Shown: positions 28,620-37,604 of the stretch, piece by piece
Position numbering within the stretch: the first letter of the stretch is position 1
How the letters are laid out: each line of letters opens with the position of its first letter
DNA from: Haemophilus sp. C1
GTDB lineage: Bacteria > Pseudomonadota > Gammaproteobacteria > Enterobacterales > Pasteurellaceae
Assembly (NCBI RefSeq): GCF_001276515.1
Contig: NZ_LDVZ01000004.1
Location: forward strand, 54,089-118,088
Length of the DNA: 64,000 nt
Direction: 5' to 3'
The notes under the pieces: model-generated
Database searches by the model: none
What the model saw: only the letters and a program-made list of their open reading frames with translations
What the model was told of the DNA's origin: nothing
Position numbers and translations under genes: made by a program

Positions 28620-28685
28620 TTACCAAGCTGGCGAGCTATACAGTAACACAATAAGTGCGATGACAATTATAAAGATAATTTTCAT
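28620..28685 (-). CDS. Ibs-like hydrophobic toxin peptide 2
   Basis: 21-residue peptide (MKIIFIIVIALI, then VLLYSSPAW), preceded by GGGAG at a good distance. Hydrophobic apart from one lysine, sharing the SSPAW end and the K-I-I start with peptide 1. The coding frame is kept although the surrounding copies have diverged, including three bases fewer within the frame, which suggests selection on the peptide. It has the same arrangement of leader hairpin, minus-strand promoter candidate and plus-strand antisense promoter as copy 1. Confidence 0.7.
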   Translation of the reverse strand: MKIIFIIVIALIVLLYSSPAW

Positions 28686-28731
28686 CAATTTTGTCTCCCA
28701 ATCAGTGTTAAAACAAACTGATCGAGATGAT

Positions 28732-28761
28732 TGCATTACCTGACCCCCCAGTCAGGTAATG
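28732..28761. other. Leader hairpin of peptide gene 2
   Basis: ATTACCTGAC, loop of C-rich bases, GTCAGGTAAT: a perfect 10-bp stem. Compared with copy 1, a G-C pair is replaced by A-T on both arms (TGCCTGAC to TACCTGAC and GTCAGGCA to GTCAGGTA). Confidence 0.75.
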
Positions 28762-28832
28762 ACAACACCTGACCAGCCACTGATCATTCTATCATATAAA
28801 AGCCGCTTATCTAGCGGTTTTTGCTTTTACCT

Positions 28833-29348
28833 ATGACATCAATATCATTAATTCCATTCCGTCATTTAAAAATGCAAGTGCAACGTAAATTGAATCAATC
28901 TTTGCAGCTTGTAGAGGCTTATTTTAATCGAAAGTTTACAATGCCTGAGGTAAATTATGATTTGCGTGGCATAAAGGCAGGCGTGGCTTATCTGCAAAAA
29001 AATCAAATAAAATTTAACCGCACTTTGTTATTAGAAAATGCAGATGAATTTATTCGACAAGTCGTGCCACACGAGCTTGCGCATTTGATTGTGTATCAAA
29101 TGTTTGGTCGCGTAAAACCACACGGGAAAGAGTGGCAGCTTGTAATGAATGAAATTTTTAAGCTTCCCGCAGACACTTGCCATCAATTTGATATAAAAAA
29201 TGTGCAAGGTGAAACCTTTGAATATCGTTGTGCGTGCCAAACACATTTTCTAAGTATTCGCCGTCATAATAGAATAGTAAGAGAAAAGATTGAATATTTA
29301 TGTAGAAAATGTAAGGGAAAATTAGTTTTTGTCGATGAAACAGAATAA
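28833..29348 (+). CDS. sprT: SprT family zinc metalloprotease-like protein
   Basis: 171 residues from the ATG at 28833. An in-frame TTG at 28821 falls within the terminator of antisense RNA 2 and is less likely. The zincin motif HELAH is in [16 protein letters not shown], and a C-terminal zinc ribbon has CACQTHF and [12 protein letters not shown]. Related to SprT/Spartan proteases; the bacterial function is not established. No strong ribosome site is visible. Its 5' end is duplicated at 28429. Uptake signal at 29027. Confidence 0.88.
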   Translation: MTSISLIPFRHLKMQVQRKLNQSLQLVEAYFNRKFTMPEVNYDLRGIKAGVAYLQKNQIKFNRTLLLENADEFIRQVVPHELAHLIVYQMFGRVKPHGKEWQLVMNEIFKLPADTCHQFDIKNVQGETFEYRCACQTHFLSIRRHNRIVREKIEYLCRKCKGKLVFVDETE

Positions 29349-29398
29349 TTTTTGTGATATATTTTTCCAGTTTATTCAATAAATAAAGGAGTTATCCA

Positions 29399-29911
29399 AT
29401 GAAAAAATCTTTATTAGCAGTTATTGTTGGTGCATTTGCCTTTGCTTCTGTTGCAAATGCGAATATCTATGCTGAAGGCGATGTCGGTTTATCTCGAACC
29501 AAAGCAAATGGTAGTAACAATACAAGAATTGAACCTCGTGTATCCGTTGGATATAAAGTAGGAAATACACGTGTTGCGGGTGATTATACTCATCACGGAA
29601 AAATTGATGGTGCGAAAATTCACGGTTTAGGTGCATCAGTATTATATGATTTTGACACGAATTCTAAAGTGCAACCTTATGTAGGTGCTCGTGTTGCAGC
29701 TAACCAGTTTAAATATGATAACAGAGCTAACCAACCATATAGAAGTTCTTCAGAAATTAAGCTCGGATATGGTGTTGTAGCAGGTGCGAAATATAAGTTA
29801 GATGGCAATTGGTACGCAAATGGTGGGGTTGAGTACAATCGTTTAGGTAATTTTGATAGTACCAAAGTTAATAACTATGGTGCAAAAGTTGGTGTGGGTT
29901 ACGGATTCTAA
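29399..29911 (+). CDS. Small outer-membrane beta-barrel protein, Opa/OmpX-like
   Basis: 170 residues with a signal peptide (MKKSLLAVIVGAFAFASVANA). The mature part alternates polar and hydrophobic residues in about eight strands and ends in an aromatic (VGVGYGF), the usual barrel-insertion signal. Strand-like segments include VSVGYKVGNTRVAGDYTH and ASVLYDFDTNSKVQPYVGAR. It looks like the opacity-associated porin family seen in Haemophilus and Neisseria. Good AAGGAG ribosome site at 29386. No phase-variation repeat is present. A hairpin at 29954 follows. Confidence 0.85.
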   Translation: MKKSLLAVIVGAFAFASVANANIYAEGDVGLSRTKANGSNNTRIEPRVSVGYKVGNTRVAGDYTHHGKIDGAKIHGLGASVLYDFDTNSKVQPYVGARVAANQFKYDNRANQPYRSSSEIKLGYGVVAGAKYKLDGNWYANGGVEYNRLGNFDSTKVNNYGAKVGVGYGF

Positions 29912-29953
29912 TTTTTAGAATACAAAAATCTTTTTTATAAAACACTTTAATTT

Positions 29954-29982
29954 AACGGTGATCGTCTAAGGCGATCACCGTT
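29954..29982 (+). terminator. Hairpin after the barrel-protein gene
   Basis: Perfect 11-bp stem AACGGTGATCG / CGATCACCGTT, loop TCTAAGG. The T-run after it is weak (ATTCGTTTTA). Confidence 0.75.
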
Positions 29983-30084
29983 ATTCGTTTTAGGGCGGAG
30001 TAGAAAATAGTTGAGTAAAAGTGCGGTTAAAATTCTCGGAAATCTTATTTTTCAATAGCTTTTGAGAAAACTATTACATTAAAA

Positions 30085-30114
30085 TATAAAAAATCCCAAC
30101 TTAGGTTGGGATTT
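30085..30114 (-). terminator. Terminator of the art operon
   Basis: AAATCCCAAC / GTTGGGATTT with a four-base loop, followed on the minus strand by TTTTTATATTTT. Confidence 0.85.
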
Positions 30115-30141
30115 AAAAATCACTAAAAATCTTACCGCACT

Positions 30142-30825
30142 TTATGCTTTGCTTACTTCAAAACGTTCAAATGCCAACACTTTTTTCTCTAATTTACGTA
30201 GTAATAAAGTCGCAATGCCCGTAATAATTAAATAGATACCGCCCGCAATGCCGTAAATTGTGAGTGCATCATATTCTGTACCATAAAGTTGGCGAGCGTA
30301 GCCCATAATATCCATAATGGTAATGGTGGAAGCTAACGCCGTGCCTTTAAATACCAAAATAATTTCGTTACTGTAAGACGGCAATGCGCGTTTTAAAGCG
30401 TAGGGAATTAAGATTTTAAGTGTCTGTAATCGGCTTAACCCTAACGCTGCGCAACTTTCCCATTGTCCTTTATGAATGGCTTTTACTGCACCGTGAAATA
30501 ATTGGGTGGAATAGGCTGCGCTGTTTAGTGCTAAAGCTAATGCGGCACAGAACCACGCATTGGATAAGAAAAACCATAATGGGCTGTCAATAATCCATTG
30601 AAATTGACCGGGCCCCGCATAAATTAAAAAGAACTGTACTAACAGTGGAGTGCCAGTGAATAAAGTAAGGTATAAATTGACCGCACTTTTTACCCATTTA
30701 TTTCCCATTGAAAGTAAAAAAGTAAGAAATAAGGCTAAAAAGAAAGCAATCAGTAAGGATACGACTGTAAGTAGTAAACTTGTTGGGATCCCTTGTGCGA
30801 TCACGCTTAAATATTCTTGAAACAT
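30142..30825 (-). CDS. artM: Arginine ABC transporter permease ArtM
   Basis: 227-residue inner-membrane permease of the polar amino-acid family with about five helices and the EAA-loop GAVKAIHKGQWESCAALGLS that contacts ArtP. Last gene of the artP-artI-artQ-artM unit; its start overlaps the artQ stop (TAATG). Its stop abuts an uptake signal (30134-30142). Confidence 0.92.
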   Translation of the reverse strand: MFQEYLSVIAQGIPTSLLLTVVSLLIAFFLALFLTFLLSMGNKWVKSAVNLYLTLFTGTPLLVQFFLIYAGPGQFQWIIDSPLWFFLSNAWFCAALALALNSAAYSTQLFHGAVKAIHKGQWESCAALGLSRLQTLKILIPYALKRALPSYSNEIILVFKGTALASTITIMDIMGYARQLYGTEYDALTIYGIAGGIYLIITGIATLLLRKLEKKVLAFERFEVSKA

Positions 30826-31490
30826 TATTTCACGCCCCTTTCAAAACGAGTAAAACGCAGCTCTAATTTTCGAATACCAACTTGGCTAATTAATGTCACC
30901 GCCAAATAAATTAACGCAGCAATACCGTACCAAGTAAAGGGTTGATGTGTATTGGTATTAATCAGATCCGCTTGGCGCATCAAATCGTCCACGCCAATTA
31001 ATGAAACCAATGCCGTATCTTTTAGTAATACAAGCCATTGGTTGCTTAAACCTGGTAAGGCGTGACGCCATACTTGTGGCATGACAATGTGAATGAACGT
31101 ATAGCTTTTGCTTAAGCCTAACGCTGCGCCAGACTCCCATTGACCTTTCGGGATAGCTTGAATGGCTCCGCGTAATGTTTGTGAAGCATAAGCTGCAAAA
31201 ATGAGAGAAAGTGCAAATACACCGCAACCAAATGCCCCAAATTCAATGTATTCGCCTGTTAGCATTTCGACTAATTCGGTGGAACCAAAATAGATAAGTA
31301 ATACAACAATAATTTCGGGTAAGCCACGTAATAATGCCACAAATACTGTCATTGGTTTGCCAACAAAACGATTTGCTTCAAGTGCGGCAAAAATTAGGCT
31401 TAAAAATAAGCCTAAGATCAATGAACAGACCGCAAGCCCTAAAGTCATTAGGGCAGCGGTAAGCATTAAAGAAAGAAAGTCATAACTCAT
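30825..31490 (-). CDS. artQ: Arginine ABC transporter permease ArtQ
   Basis: 221-residue partner permease of ArtM with the EAA-loop [20 protein letters not shown]. Three bases separate it from artI. Specificity for arginine is inferred from operon order and the ArtI sequence; related family members carry histidine or lysine. Confidence 0.92.
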   Translation of the reverse strand: MSYDFLSLMLTAALMTLGLAVCSLILGLFLSLIFAALEANRFVGKPMTVFVALLRGLPEIIVVLLIYFGSTELVEMLTGEYIEFGAFGCGVFALSLIFAAYASQTLRGAIQAIPKGQWESGAALGLSKSYTFIHIVMPQVWRHALPGLSNQWLVLLKDTALVSLIGVDDLMRQADLINTNTHQPFTWYGIAALIYLAVTLISQVGIRKLELRFTRFERGVK

Positions 31491-31493
31491 AGA

Positions 31494-32213
31494 TTATTTT
31501 GTCATCCATTTATCATAGATTTTTTGGTATTCGCCATTCGCTTTAATTGCAGCTAAACCTTTATTTAGTTGTGCAGCCAAATCTTTGTTTGATTTGTGCA
31601 TTGCAATGCCTAAACCATTACCAAAATATTTTTTATTGGTCACTTTTTCGCCTACAAATTGAATTTCTGGCTCTTTGGAAATCATATCGGCAAGCATTGC
31701 GGTATCGCCAAAAATAATGTCAATCCGACCGCTTTTTAAGTCTAAAATAGCACTTTGTAAACTTGCATAGGATTTTGGACTATATTGCTTGGTTTCCGCT
31801 ACGGTATATTGTTGGAATGTAGTTCCATTTTGAACGCCTACATTTTTTGCACTTTCTAAGGTCGCTTTGCCTTTAAGAGCAACATAGCTTGCTGTACTGT
31901 CGTAATATGCATCAGAGAATAAAACCTGTTTTGCACGAGCATCAGTAATATCAATAGCAGAAATTGAAGCATCAAAACGTTTTGCTTTTAAATTTGGAAT
32001 TAACGCATCAAAGGCTTCGCCTTTGAATTTACAGGTTGCTTGAATTTCTTGACAAATTGCATTCGCCACATCCACATCAAACCCGATAATTTCGCCTTTT
32101 TCATTTGTGGTTTCAAATGGTGGATAGCTAGGTTCCATTGCAAAAGTGAGTTCTTGTGCGCTTGCAGCAACAGATGTTCCCAATAAAATGGCAGTTAATA
32201 ATGTTTTTTTCAT
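31494..32213 (-). CDS. artI: Arginine-binding periplasmic protein ArtI
   Basis: 239 residues from the ATG at 32213, which begins a signal peptide ([19 protein letters not shown]); the open frame extends 47 residues further but that part lies over artP and is not homologous. Mature protein begins [15 protein letters not shown], typical of family-3 solute-binding proteins, with [15 protein letters not shown] and a C-terminal [12 protein letters not shown]. influenzae lacks a full arginine pathway, which makes arginine uptake useful. Confidence 0.93.
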   Translation of the reverse strand: MKKTLLTAILLGTSVAASAQELTFAMEPSYPPFETTNEKGEIIGFDVDVANAICQEIQATCKFKGEAFDALIPNLKAKRFDASISAIDITDARAKQVLFSDAYYDSTASYVALKGKATLESAKNVGVQNGTTFQQYTVAETKQYSPKSYASLQSAILDLKSGRIDIIFGDTAMLADMISKEPEIQFVGEKVTNKKYFGNGLGIAMHKSNKDLAAQLNKGLAAIKANGEYQKIYDKWMTK

Positions 32214-32229
32214 CGTAAGCTCCTTATTT

Positions 32230-32961
32230 CTAGTGAGAAAGATAGTGTTTAAATTGTTCCGTTTTTGGATTTTCAAAGCAATCTGCCGATCCCATTTCGA
32301 CGATTTTACCTTGTTCCATATAGACGACTTTTGTCGCCACTTTTTGCGCCACATTGACTTCGTGGGTTACAATCACTTGCGTAATGCCGGTTTCTTGTAA
32401 TTCTTTAATAATATCTACAACTTGTGCCGTAATTTCTGGATCTAATGCAGCCGTTGGTTCATCAAATAGCAGAACTTGTGGCTTCATCATCAGCGCGCGG
32501 GCTATAGCAACACGTTGTTGTTGCCCGCCTGACAAATGTAATGGAAAGCGATCGGCAAGTTGTTCTAAACGTAAACGTTTTAACAATTCCATTGCATCGG
32601 TTTTCGCTTCATTTTCACTCACACCACGTACTTTCATTGGTGCTTCAATTAGGTTTTCAATCACAGTTAAGTGCGGCCAAAGATGATATTGTTGAAACAC
32701 CATTCCTACATCTTGACGTAATTGTCTGATTGCTTTGGGATTTGCTATTGCATTGGATAAATTAAAATCATTGTTTGCAATGCTTAATTCGCCAGATTTT
32801 GGCACTTCTAACAAATTTAATGTGCGAATTAATGTGCTTTTTCCTGCGCCACTTGGGCCCAGCAACACAACGATATCGCCCTCTTCAGCTTCAAGGTTAA
32901 TATCGAATAACGCTTGTGATGAACCGTAAAAGAAATTGAGATTTTTAACACGAATAGCCAT
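32230..32961 (-). CDS. artP: Arginine ABC transporter ATPase ArtP
   Basis: 243-residue ATPase: Walker [10 protein letters not shown], signature [15 protein letters not shown], Walker [14 protein letters not shown]-loop [10 protein letters not shown]. First gene of artPIQM; 16 bases before artI with an AGGAG-type site between. gmhA lies upstream on the same strand, separated by a terminator. Confidence 0.95.
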   Translation of the reverse strand: MAIRVKNLNFFYGSSQALFDINLEAEEGDIVVLLGPSGAGKSTLIRTLNLLEVPKSGELSIANNDFNLSNAIANPKAIRQLRQDVGMVFQQYHLWPHLTVIENLIEAPMKVRGVSENEAKTDAMELLKRLRLEQLADRFPLHLSGGQQQRVAIARALMMKPQVLLFDEPTAALDPEITAQVVDIIKELQETGITQVIVTHEVNVAQKVATKVVYMEQGKIVEMGSADCFENPKTEQFKHYLSH

Positions 32962-33033
32962 TTTTCTTCTCTATGCTTTATAAGATGAAAAAATATTACA
33001 TTTTTATGAATAATTATGCAAGTGCTATTAATA

Positions 33034-33060
33034 AAAAATCCCAAAAAAATTTGGGATTTT
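33034..33060 (-). terminator. Terminator of gmhA
   Basis: AAATCCCAAA / TTTGGGATTT followed on the minus strand by a T-run. Very similar in sequence to the art-operon terminator at 30085. Confidence 0.85.
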
Positions 33061-33087
33061 AAAAACTTGATTGAAATCAACCGCACT

Positions 33088-33750
<663 letters not shown>

Positions 33751-33777
33751 TCATCTTTTTTCGATGAAATGATGATT

Positions 33778-33799
33778 TTTTGCGATTTAGATCGAAAAA
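33778..33799. promoter_or_regulatory. CRP-S (Sxy-dependent competence) site upstream of the DNA ligase gene
   Basis: TTTTGCGATTTAGATCGAAAAA matches the CRP-S pattern TTTTGCGATC-NN-GATCGCAAAA at most positions, including the TGCGA core that distinguishes CRP-S from ordinary TGTGA sites. It lies 81 bases upstream of the chosen ATG. CRP-S promoters need both CRP and Sxy and define the H. influenzae competence regulon; the ligase gene is a known member. Confidence 0.8.
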
Positions 33800-33879
33800 A
33801 GAAGTTTGAGTGGTTGGGGATTTTTCAAGATATGTTTATCTTGCGTAAACTTATTTGCCCTTTAATTTTCAAAAACACA

Positions 33880-34686
33880 ATGAAATTTTACCGCACTTTG
33901 TTACTTTTCTTTACTAGTTCTTTTGCTTTTGCTAACTCAGATTTAATGCTTCTTCATACCTATAATAATCAATCTATAGAGGGTTGGGTGATGTCTGAAA
34001 AGTTAGATGGCGTACGCGGTTATTGGAATGGAAAGCAATTATTAACCCGACAAGGGCAACCTTTATCGCCGCCCGCTTATTTCATTAAGGATTTTCCGCC
34101 TTTTGCCATTGATGGCGAATTATTTAGTGAGCGGAATCATTTTGAGGAAATTTCATCCATCACAAAATCTTTCAAAGGCGACGGTTGGGAAAAGCTGAAA
34201 TTGTATGTTTTTGATGTGCCTGATGCAGAGGGGAATTTATTTGAGCGTTTAGCTAAATTGAAAGCCTATTTACTTGAACATCCTACAACTTATATTGAAA
34301 TTATTGAGCAAATTCCTGTTAAAGATAAAACCCATTTATATCAATTTCTTGCACAAGTCGAAAATTTGCAAGGCGAGGGCGTTGTTGTACGCAACCCCAA
34401 TGCACCTTATGAACGTAAGCGAAGCTCACAAATTTTAAAATTAAAAACAGCACGAGATGAAGAATGTACAGTCATTGCACACAATAAAGGCAAAGGACAA
34501 TTTGAAAATGTGATGGGTGCTTTAACTTGTAAAAATCATCGGGGAGAATTTAAAATCGGTTCGGGTTTTAATTTAAACGAACGAGAAAATCCCCCTCCGA
34601 TAGGATCTGTAATTACTTATAAATATCGAGGTCTCACGAGTCGTGGAAAACCTCGATTTGCAACCTATTGGCGAGAGAAAAAATAA
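33880..34686 (+). CDS. ligA: Periplasmic ATP-dependent DNA ligase
   Basis: 268 residues from the ATG at 33880. This start was preferred because it opens with a signal peptide (MKFYRTLLLFFTSSFAFA) and gives the known 268-residue length; the frame is open from 33769. Ligase motif I, with the AMP-bound lysine, is SEKLDGVRGYWNG; motif III FAIDGELF, motif IIIa LKLYVFDVP, motif IV EGVVVRNP, motif V SQILKLKT. Small ligases of this type lack extra DNA-binding domains. The competence site upstream and export signal suggest a link with DNA uptake or extracellular DNA. An uptake signal (33890-33898) encodes part of the signal peptide. ligA is used in Haemophilus papers; elsewhere ligA means the NAD-dependent ligase. 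Confidence 0.9.
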   Translation: MKFYRTLLLFFTSSFAFANSDLMLLHTYNNQSIEGWVMSEKLDGVRGYWNGKQLLTRQGQPLSPPAYFIKDFPPFAIDGELFSERNHFEEISSITKSFKGDGWEKLKLYVFDVPDAEGNLFERLAKLKAYLLEHPTTYIEIIEQIPVKDKTHLYQFLAQVENLQGEGVVVRNPNAPYERKRSSQILKLKTARDEECTVIAHNKGKGQFENVMGALTCKNHRGEFKIGSGFNLNERENPPPIGSVITYKYRGLTSRGKPRFATYWREKK

Positions 34687-34714
34687 GCCTATTTATCAGT
34701 TTGACAAAATGAAT

Positions 34715-35698
34715 TTAATCAATATGGAAACAAGCGATTAATTTGCCATCAGTATGTTGCGCTAAGTGCGGTTGATTTTCACGACATTTTTCTGTCGCTT
34801 TCCAACAACGAGGATTAAATGCACAGCCTTTTGGTGGATTAATCGGACTTGGCAATTCGCCCGTCAGTTTTATACGTTCACGACGCAAGTTTGGCGACAA
34901 ACGTGGTGTCGCGGAAAGTAACGCTTTGGTATATGGATGTTGAGGATTAGAGAAGATTTGCTCTGTCGTCCCTTTTTCAACACAACGACCTAAATACATT
35001 ACCATCACTTCATCGGCGGTATGTTCTACCACAGAAAGATCGTGCGAAATGAACACGTAAGACAAACCTAATTCATCTTGTAAATCCATCATTAAATTCA
35101 GTACTTGCGCACGCACGGAAACATCTAATGCAGAAACAGGTTCATCGGCAACAACAACATCGGGATCTAACATTAATCCACGAGCTATGGCGATGCGTTG
35201 GCGTTGTCCACCTGAAAACATATGGGGATAACGATCATAAAATTCAGCGCGCAATCCGACTTTTTCCATCATCGATAAAACTTTTTCTCGCCGTTCTTTG
35301 GCGGAAAGTTTTGTATTGATGATCAAAGGTTCTTCCAAAATTGAACCAATTTTTTTGCGTGGATTTAATGACGCATAAGGATTTTGGAAAACAATTTGAA
35401 TTTTTTTACGACGTAGCGCCTTTGTTTCAGGATCATTTTCTAAAAAATTATGCCCTTTGTAATACAGCTCGCCTTCAGTTGGTTGTTCAATCATGGTTAG
35501 CAAACGCCCTAACGTGGATTTTCCACAACCTGACTCCCCCACGACAGCTAAAGTTTTACCTCGTTCAAGCTGAAAAGAGACACCATCTAACGCTTTTACT
35601 TGCTGTGGTTTTGCAAACAAGCCTTTTTTTACAGGGTAATATTTTTTTAAGCCAATGGCATTTAATAATGGCGTATTTTCTTTTACTTCATTCGTCAT
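34715..35698 (-). CDS. dppF: Dipeptide ABC transporter ATPase DppF
   Basis: 327-residue oligopeptide-family ATPase with Walker A GESGCGKST, signature FSGGQRQRIAIARGL and Walker B VVADEPVSALD. The C-terminal oligopeptide-transporter extension has cysteines (NPPKGCAFNPRCWKATEKC) that can hold an Fe-S cluster. Last of the dppBCDF unit; 2 bases after dppD. Confidence 0.93.
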   Translation of the reverse strand: MTNEVKENTPLLNAIGLKKYYPVKKGLFAKPQQVKALDGVSFQLERGKTLAVVGESGCGKSTLGRLLTMIEQPTEGELYYKGHNFLENDPETKALRRKKIQIVFQNPYASLNPRKKIGSILEEPLIINTKLSAKERREKVLSMMEKVGLRAEFYDRYPHMFSGGQRQRIAIARGLMLDPDVVVADEPVSALDVSVRAQVLNLMMDLQDELGLSYVFISHDLSVVEHTADEVMVMYLGRCVEKGTTEQIFSNPQHPYTKALLSATPRLSPNLRRERIKLTGELPSPINPPKGCAFNPRCWKATEKCRENQPHLAQHTDGKLIACFHID

Positions 35699-35700
35699 TA

Positions 35701-36693
35701 TTAAGCTCCTTGATATTCAATGGGATTGCCTTGCTCGTTCAGCGGAGTATGGCATTTTACTTTACGCGAACCGATCTGATGCAATAGAGGTTCAGCTTGG
35801 CGACAGTATTCGGTTGCATAAGGGCAACGAGGATTTAATAAACAGCCTGTTGGGCGATCGTATTTTCCAGGTACTACACCTTGTAATGACGCTAAGCGAG
35901 ATTTTCCTTCTGCAAATTCAGGTAATGAACGTAACAAGGCTTGCGTATAAGGATGTTTTGGCTCGCGGAAAATATCTTTTGCGATGCCTTCTTCAACGAT
36001 TTGTCCAGCATACATCACGATAATTCGATCTGCCGCTTCAGCCACAAGTGCTAGATCGTGAGTAATCAAAATTAGGGACATACACTCTTTCTTTTGCAAT
36101 TCAAGTAAGAGTTCCATAATTTGTGCTTGAATAGTCACGTCCAATGCGGTGGTTGGCTCGTCAGCAATCAATAATTTAGGTCTGCAGGCAATTGCCATCG
36201 CAATCATCACACGTTGGCTCATACCGCCAGAAAGCTGATGGGGATAAACATTCATTCGAGATTCAGGATCTGGAATACCGACCAATCTTAAAAGCTCTAA
36301 AGTGCGGTCTTTTCTCGCCTTTTTTGTGCCACCCTCGTGAGTTTTTAACGCTTCCATAATTTGGAAACCCACAGTATAAGCTGGATTCAAACTTGTCATC
36401 GGATCTTGGAAAATCATTGCGACATCAGCACCAATAAGCTGGCGTTTAGCTTTACTATTTAAAGTGAGTAAATTGGTGTTTTCAAATTGCAAGGATTCTG
36501 CCGATACACGCCCAGGATGATCAATTAATCCCATAATTGCGAGAGAACTCACAGATTTACCCGAACCTGATTCTCCCACAATGCCAAGTACTTCTCCTTG
36601 TGCAACTTGATAGCTGATTCGATCCACTGCTTTAAATGGCGTTTTTTTATCGCCAAAGTGAACAGAAAGTTCTTTTACGTCTAATAATGCCAT
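35701..36693 (-). CDS. dppD: Dipeptide ABC transporter ATPase DppD
   Basis: 330-residue partner ATPase: Walker [10 protein letters not shown], signature [15 protein letters not shown], Walker [13 protein letters not shown], and the C-terminal Cys-containing extension [18 protein letters not shown]. Nine bases after dppC. Confidence 0.93.
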   Translation of the reverse strand: MALLDVKELSVHFGDKKTPFKAVDRISYQVAQGEVLGIVGESGSGKSVSSLAIMGLIDHPGRVSAESLQFENTNLLTLNSKAKRQLIGADVAMIFQDPMTSLNPAYTVGFQIMEALKTHEGGTKKARKDRTLELLRLVGIPDPESRMNVYPHQLSGGMSQRVMIAMAIACRPKLLIADEPTTALDVTIQAQIMELLLELQKKECMSLILITHDLALVAEAADRIIVMYAGQIVEEGIAKDIFREPKHPYTQALLRSLPEFAEGKSRLASLQGVVPGKYDRPTGCLLNPRCPYATEYCRQAEPLLHQIGSRKVKCHTPLNEQGNPIEYQGA

Positions 36694-36702
36694 TCTGTTT
36701 TC

Positions 36703-37590
36703 CTATTGTTTGAGTTTTGGATCAAGTGCATCGCGCAAGCCATCACCCATTAAGTTGAAAGCCAGTACCAAAGATAAAATAACTAAGCCAGGAATTGTAA
36801 CCAACCAGTTTGCTGCTTGCATAAAACCACGTGCTTCTGAAAGCATTGTGCCAAGCTCAGGTGTTGGTGGCTTTGCACCAATGCCTAAGAAACCAAGTGT
36901 CGCGAGTTCTAAGATCGCATTAGAAATCCCCATAGTCATTTGCACAATCAAGGGTGCTAAACAGTTTGGTAAAATCACAATAAACATGAGGCGAAGAACA
37001 CCTGCGCCAGCGACTTTAGATGAGGTGACATAATCACGATTTTTTTCATTCATCACCGCTGCTCGAGTTAAACGCACATAGCTAGGAATCGATACAACGG
37101 CGATAGCTAAAGTGGCATTGGCGAGTGATGGCTCTAAAATAGAGACGACCACAATCGTTAAGAGCAAGTTTGGAATCGCGAGCATAATATCAATTAGGCG
37201 AATGATAATTGTATCTAACACGCCGCCATAATAACCAGAAATCAAGCCAAGACTGGTACCAAAGGCGCAAGATAGCAATACAATGACAAATCCAGCAAAG
37301 ACGGAAATTCGCGTTCCGTAAATGATGCGAGAAAGAATATCTCGCCCAATATCATCTGTTCCGAGTAAATAGGCAGGATTGCCGCCTTCATACCAAGCAG
37401 GAGGAAGTAAAAGTGCGGTACGATTTTGTTCTGTTGGATCAAAAGGCGCAATATAAGGCGCGAGAATGCTAATTAAGGCAACAATCAAAATAAAAATTAA
37501 ACCAATTAGCGCGCCTCGGTTTTGTTTGAAGTAAAACCAAAATTCTTGCAAGGGCGTTTTTGGCGCGAAAGTTGAAGGCGTGTCAGACAT
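36703..37590 (-). CDS. dppC: Dipeptide ABC transporter permease DppC
   Basis: 295-residue permease with an N-terminal membrane anchor, five more helices and the coupling loop SSKVAGAGVLRLMFIVILPN. Partner of DppB, 14 bases after it. Confidence 0.93.
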   Translation of the reverse strand: MSDTPSTFAPKTPLQEFWFYFKQNRGALIGLIFILIVALISILAPYIAPFDPTEQNRTALLLPPAWYEGGNPAYLLGTDDIGRDILSRIIYGTRISVFAGFVIVLLSCAFGTSLGLISGYYGGVLDTIIIRLIDIMLAIPNLLLTIVVVSILEPSLANATLAIAVVSIPSYVRLTRAAVMNEKNRDYVTSSKVAGAGVLRLMFIVILPNCLAPLIVQMTMGISNAILELATLGFLGIGAKPPTPELGTMLSEARGFMQAANWLVTIPGLVILSLVLAFNLMGDGLRDALDPKLKQ

Positions 37591-37604
37591 AATTTCTCCT
37601 ACAA

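Larger units (their letters stand above)
28585..28822 (+). ncRNA. Predicted antisense RNA 2 (Sib-like antitoxin)
   Basis: About 238 nt from the promoter at 28550 to the perfect terminator AAAAGCCGC / GCGGTTTTT (28798-28822). It begins with the hairpin AAGGCAACAAG / CTTGTTGCCTT and covers the second peptide gene in antisense. Predicted from signals only. Confidence 0.55.
28125..28890. repeat. Tandem duplication of about 400 bases between metK and sprT
   Basis: Two diverged copies (about 28125-28500 and 28530-28890), offset 404-410 bases. Each runs from the metK 3' end (TTTAAAATAATAG then TTGAATTTTTAG) through a small peptide gene, a hairpin and a terminator into the sprT start (GACATCAATATCA). 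The join at about 28500-28545 fuses a truncated sprT remnant to a decayed metK tail. This fills the 698-base stretch between metK and sprT, which has no ordinary gene. Confidence 0.85.

Noticed and set aside
28445..28666. 73-residue open frame on the minus strand
   Set aside because: It overlaps the second peptide gene in another frame, has no ribosome site and crosses the duplication junction.
33769..33879. Longer N-terminus for the DNA ligase
   Set aside because: It would put the CRP-S site inside the coding region and hide the signal peptide; the shorter start gives the known length.
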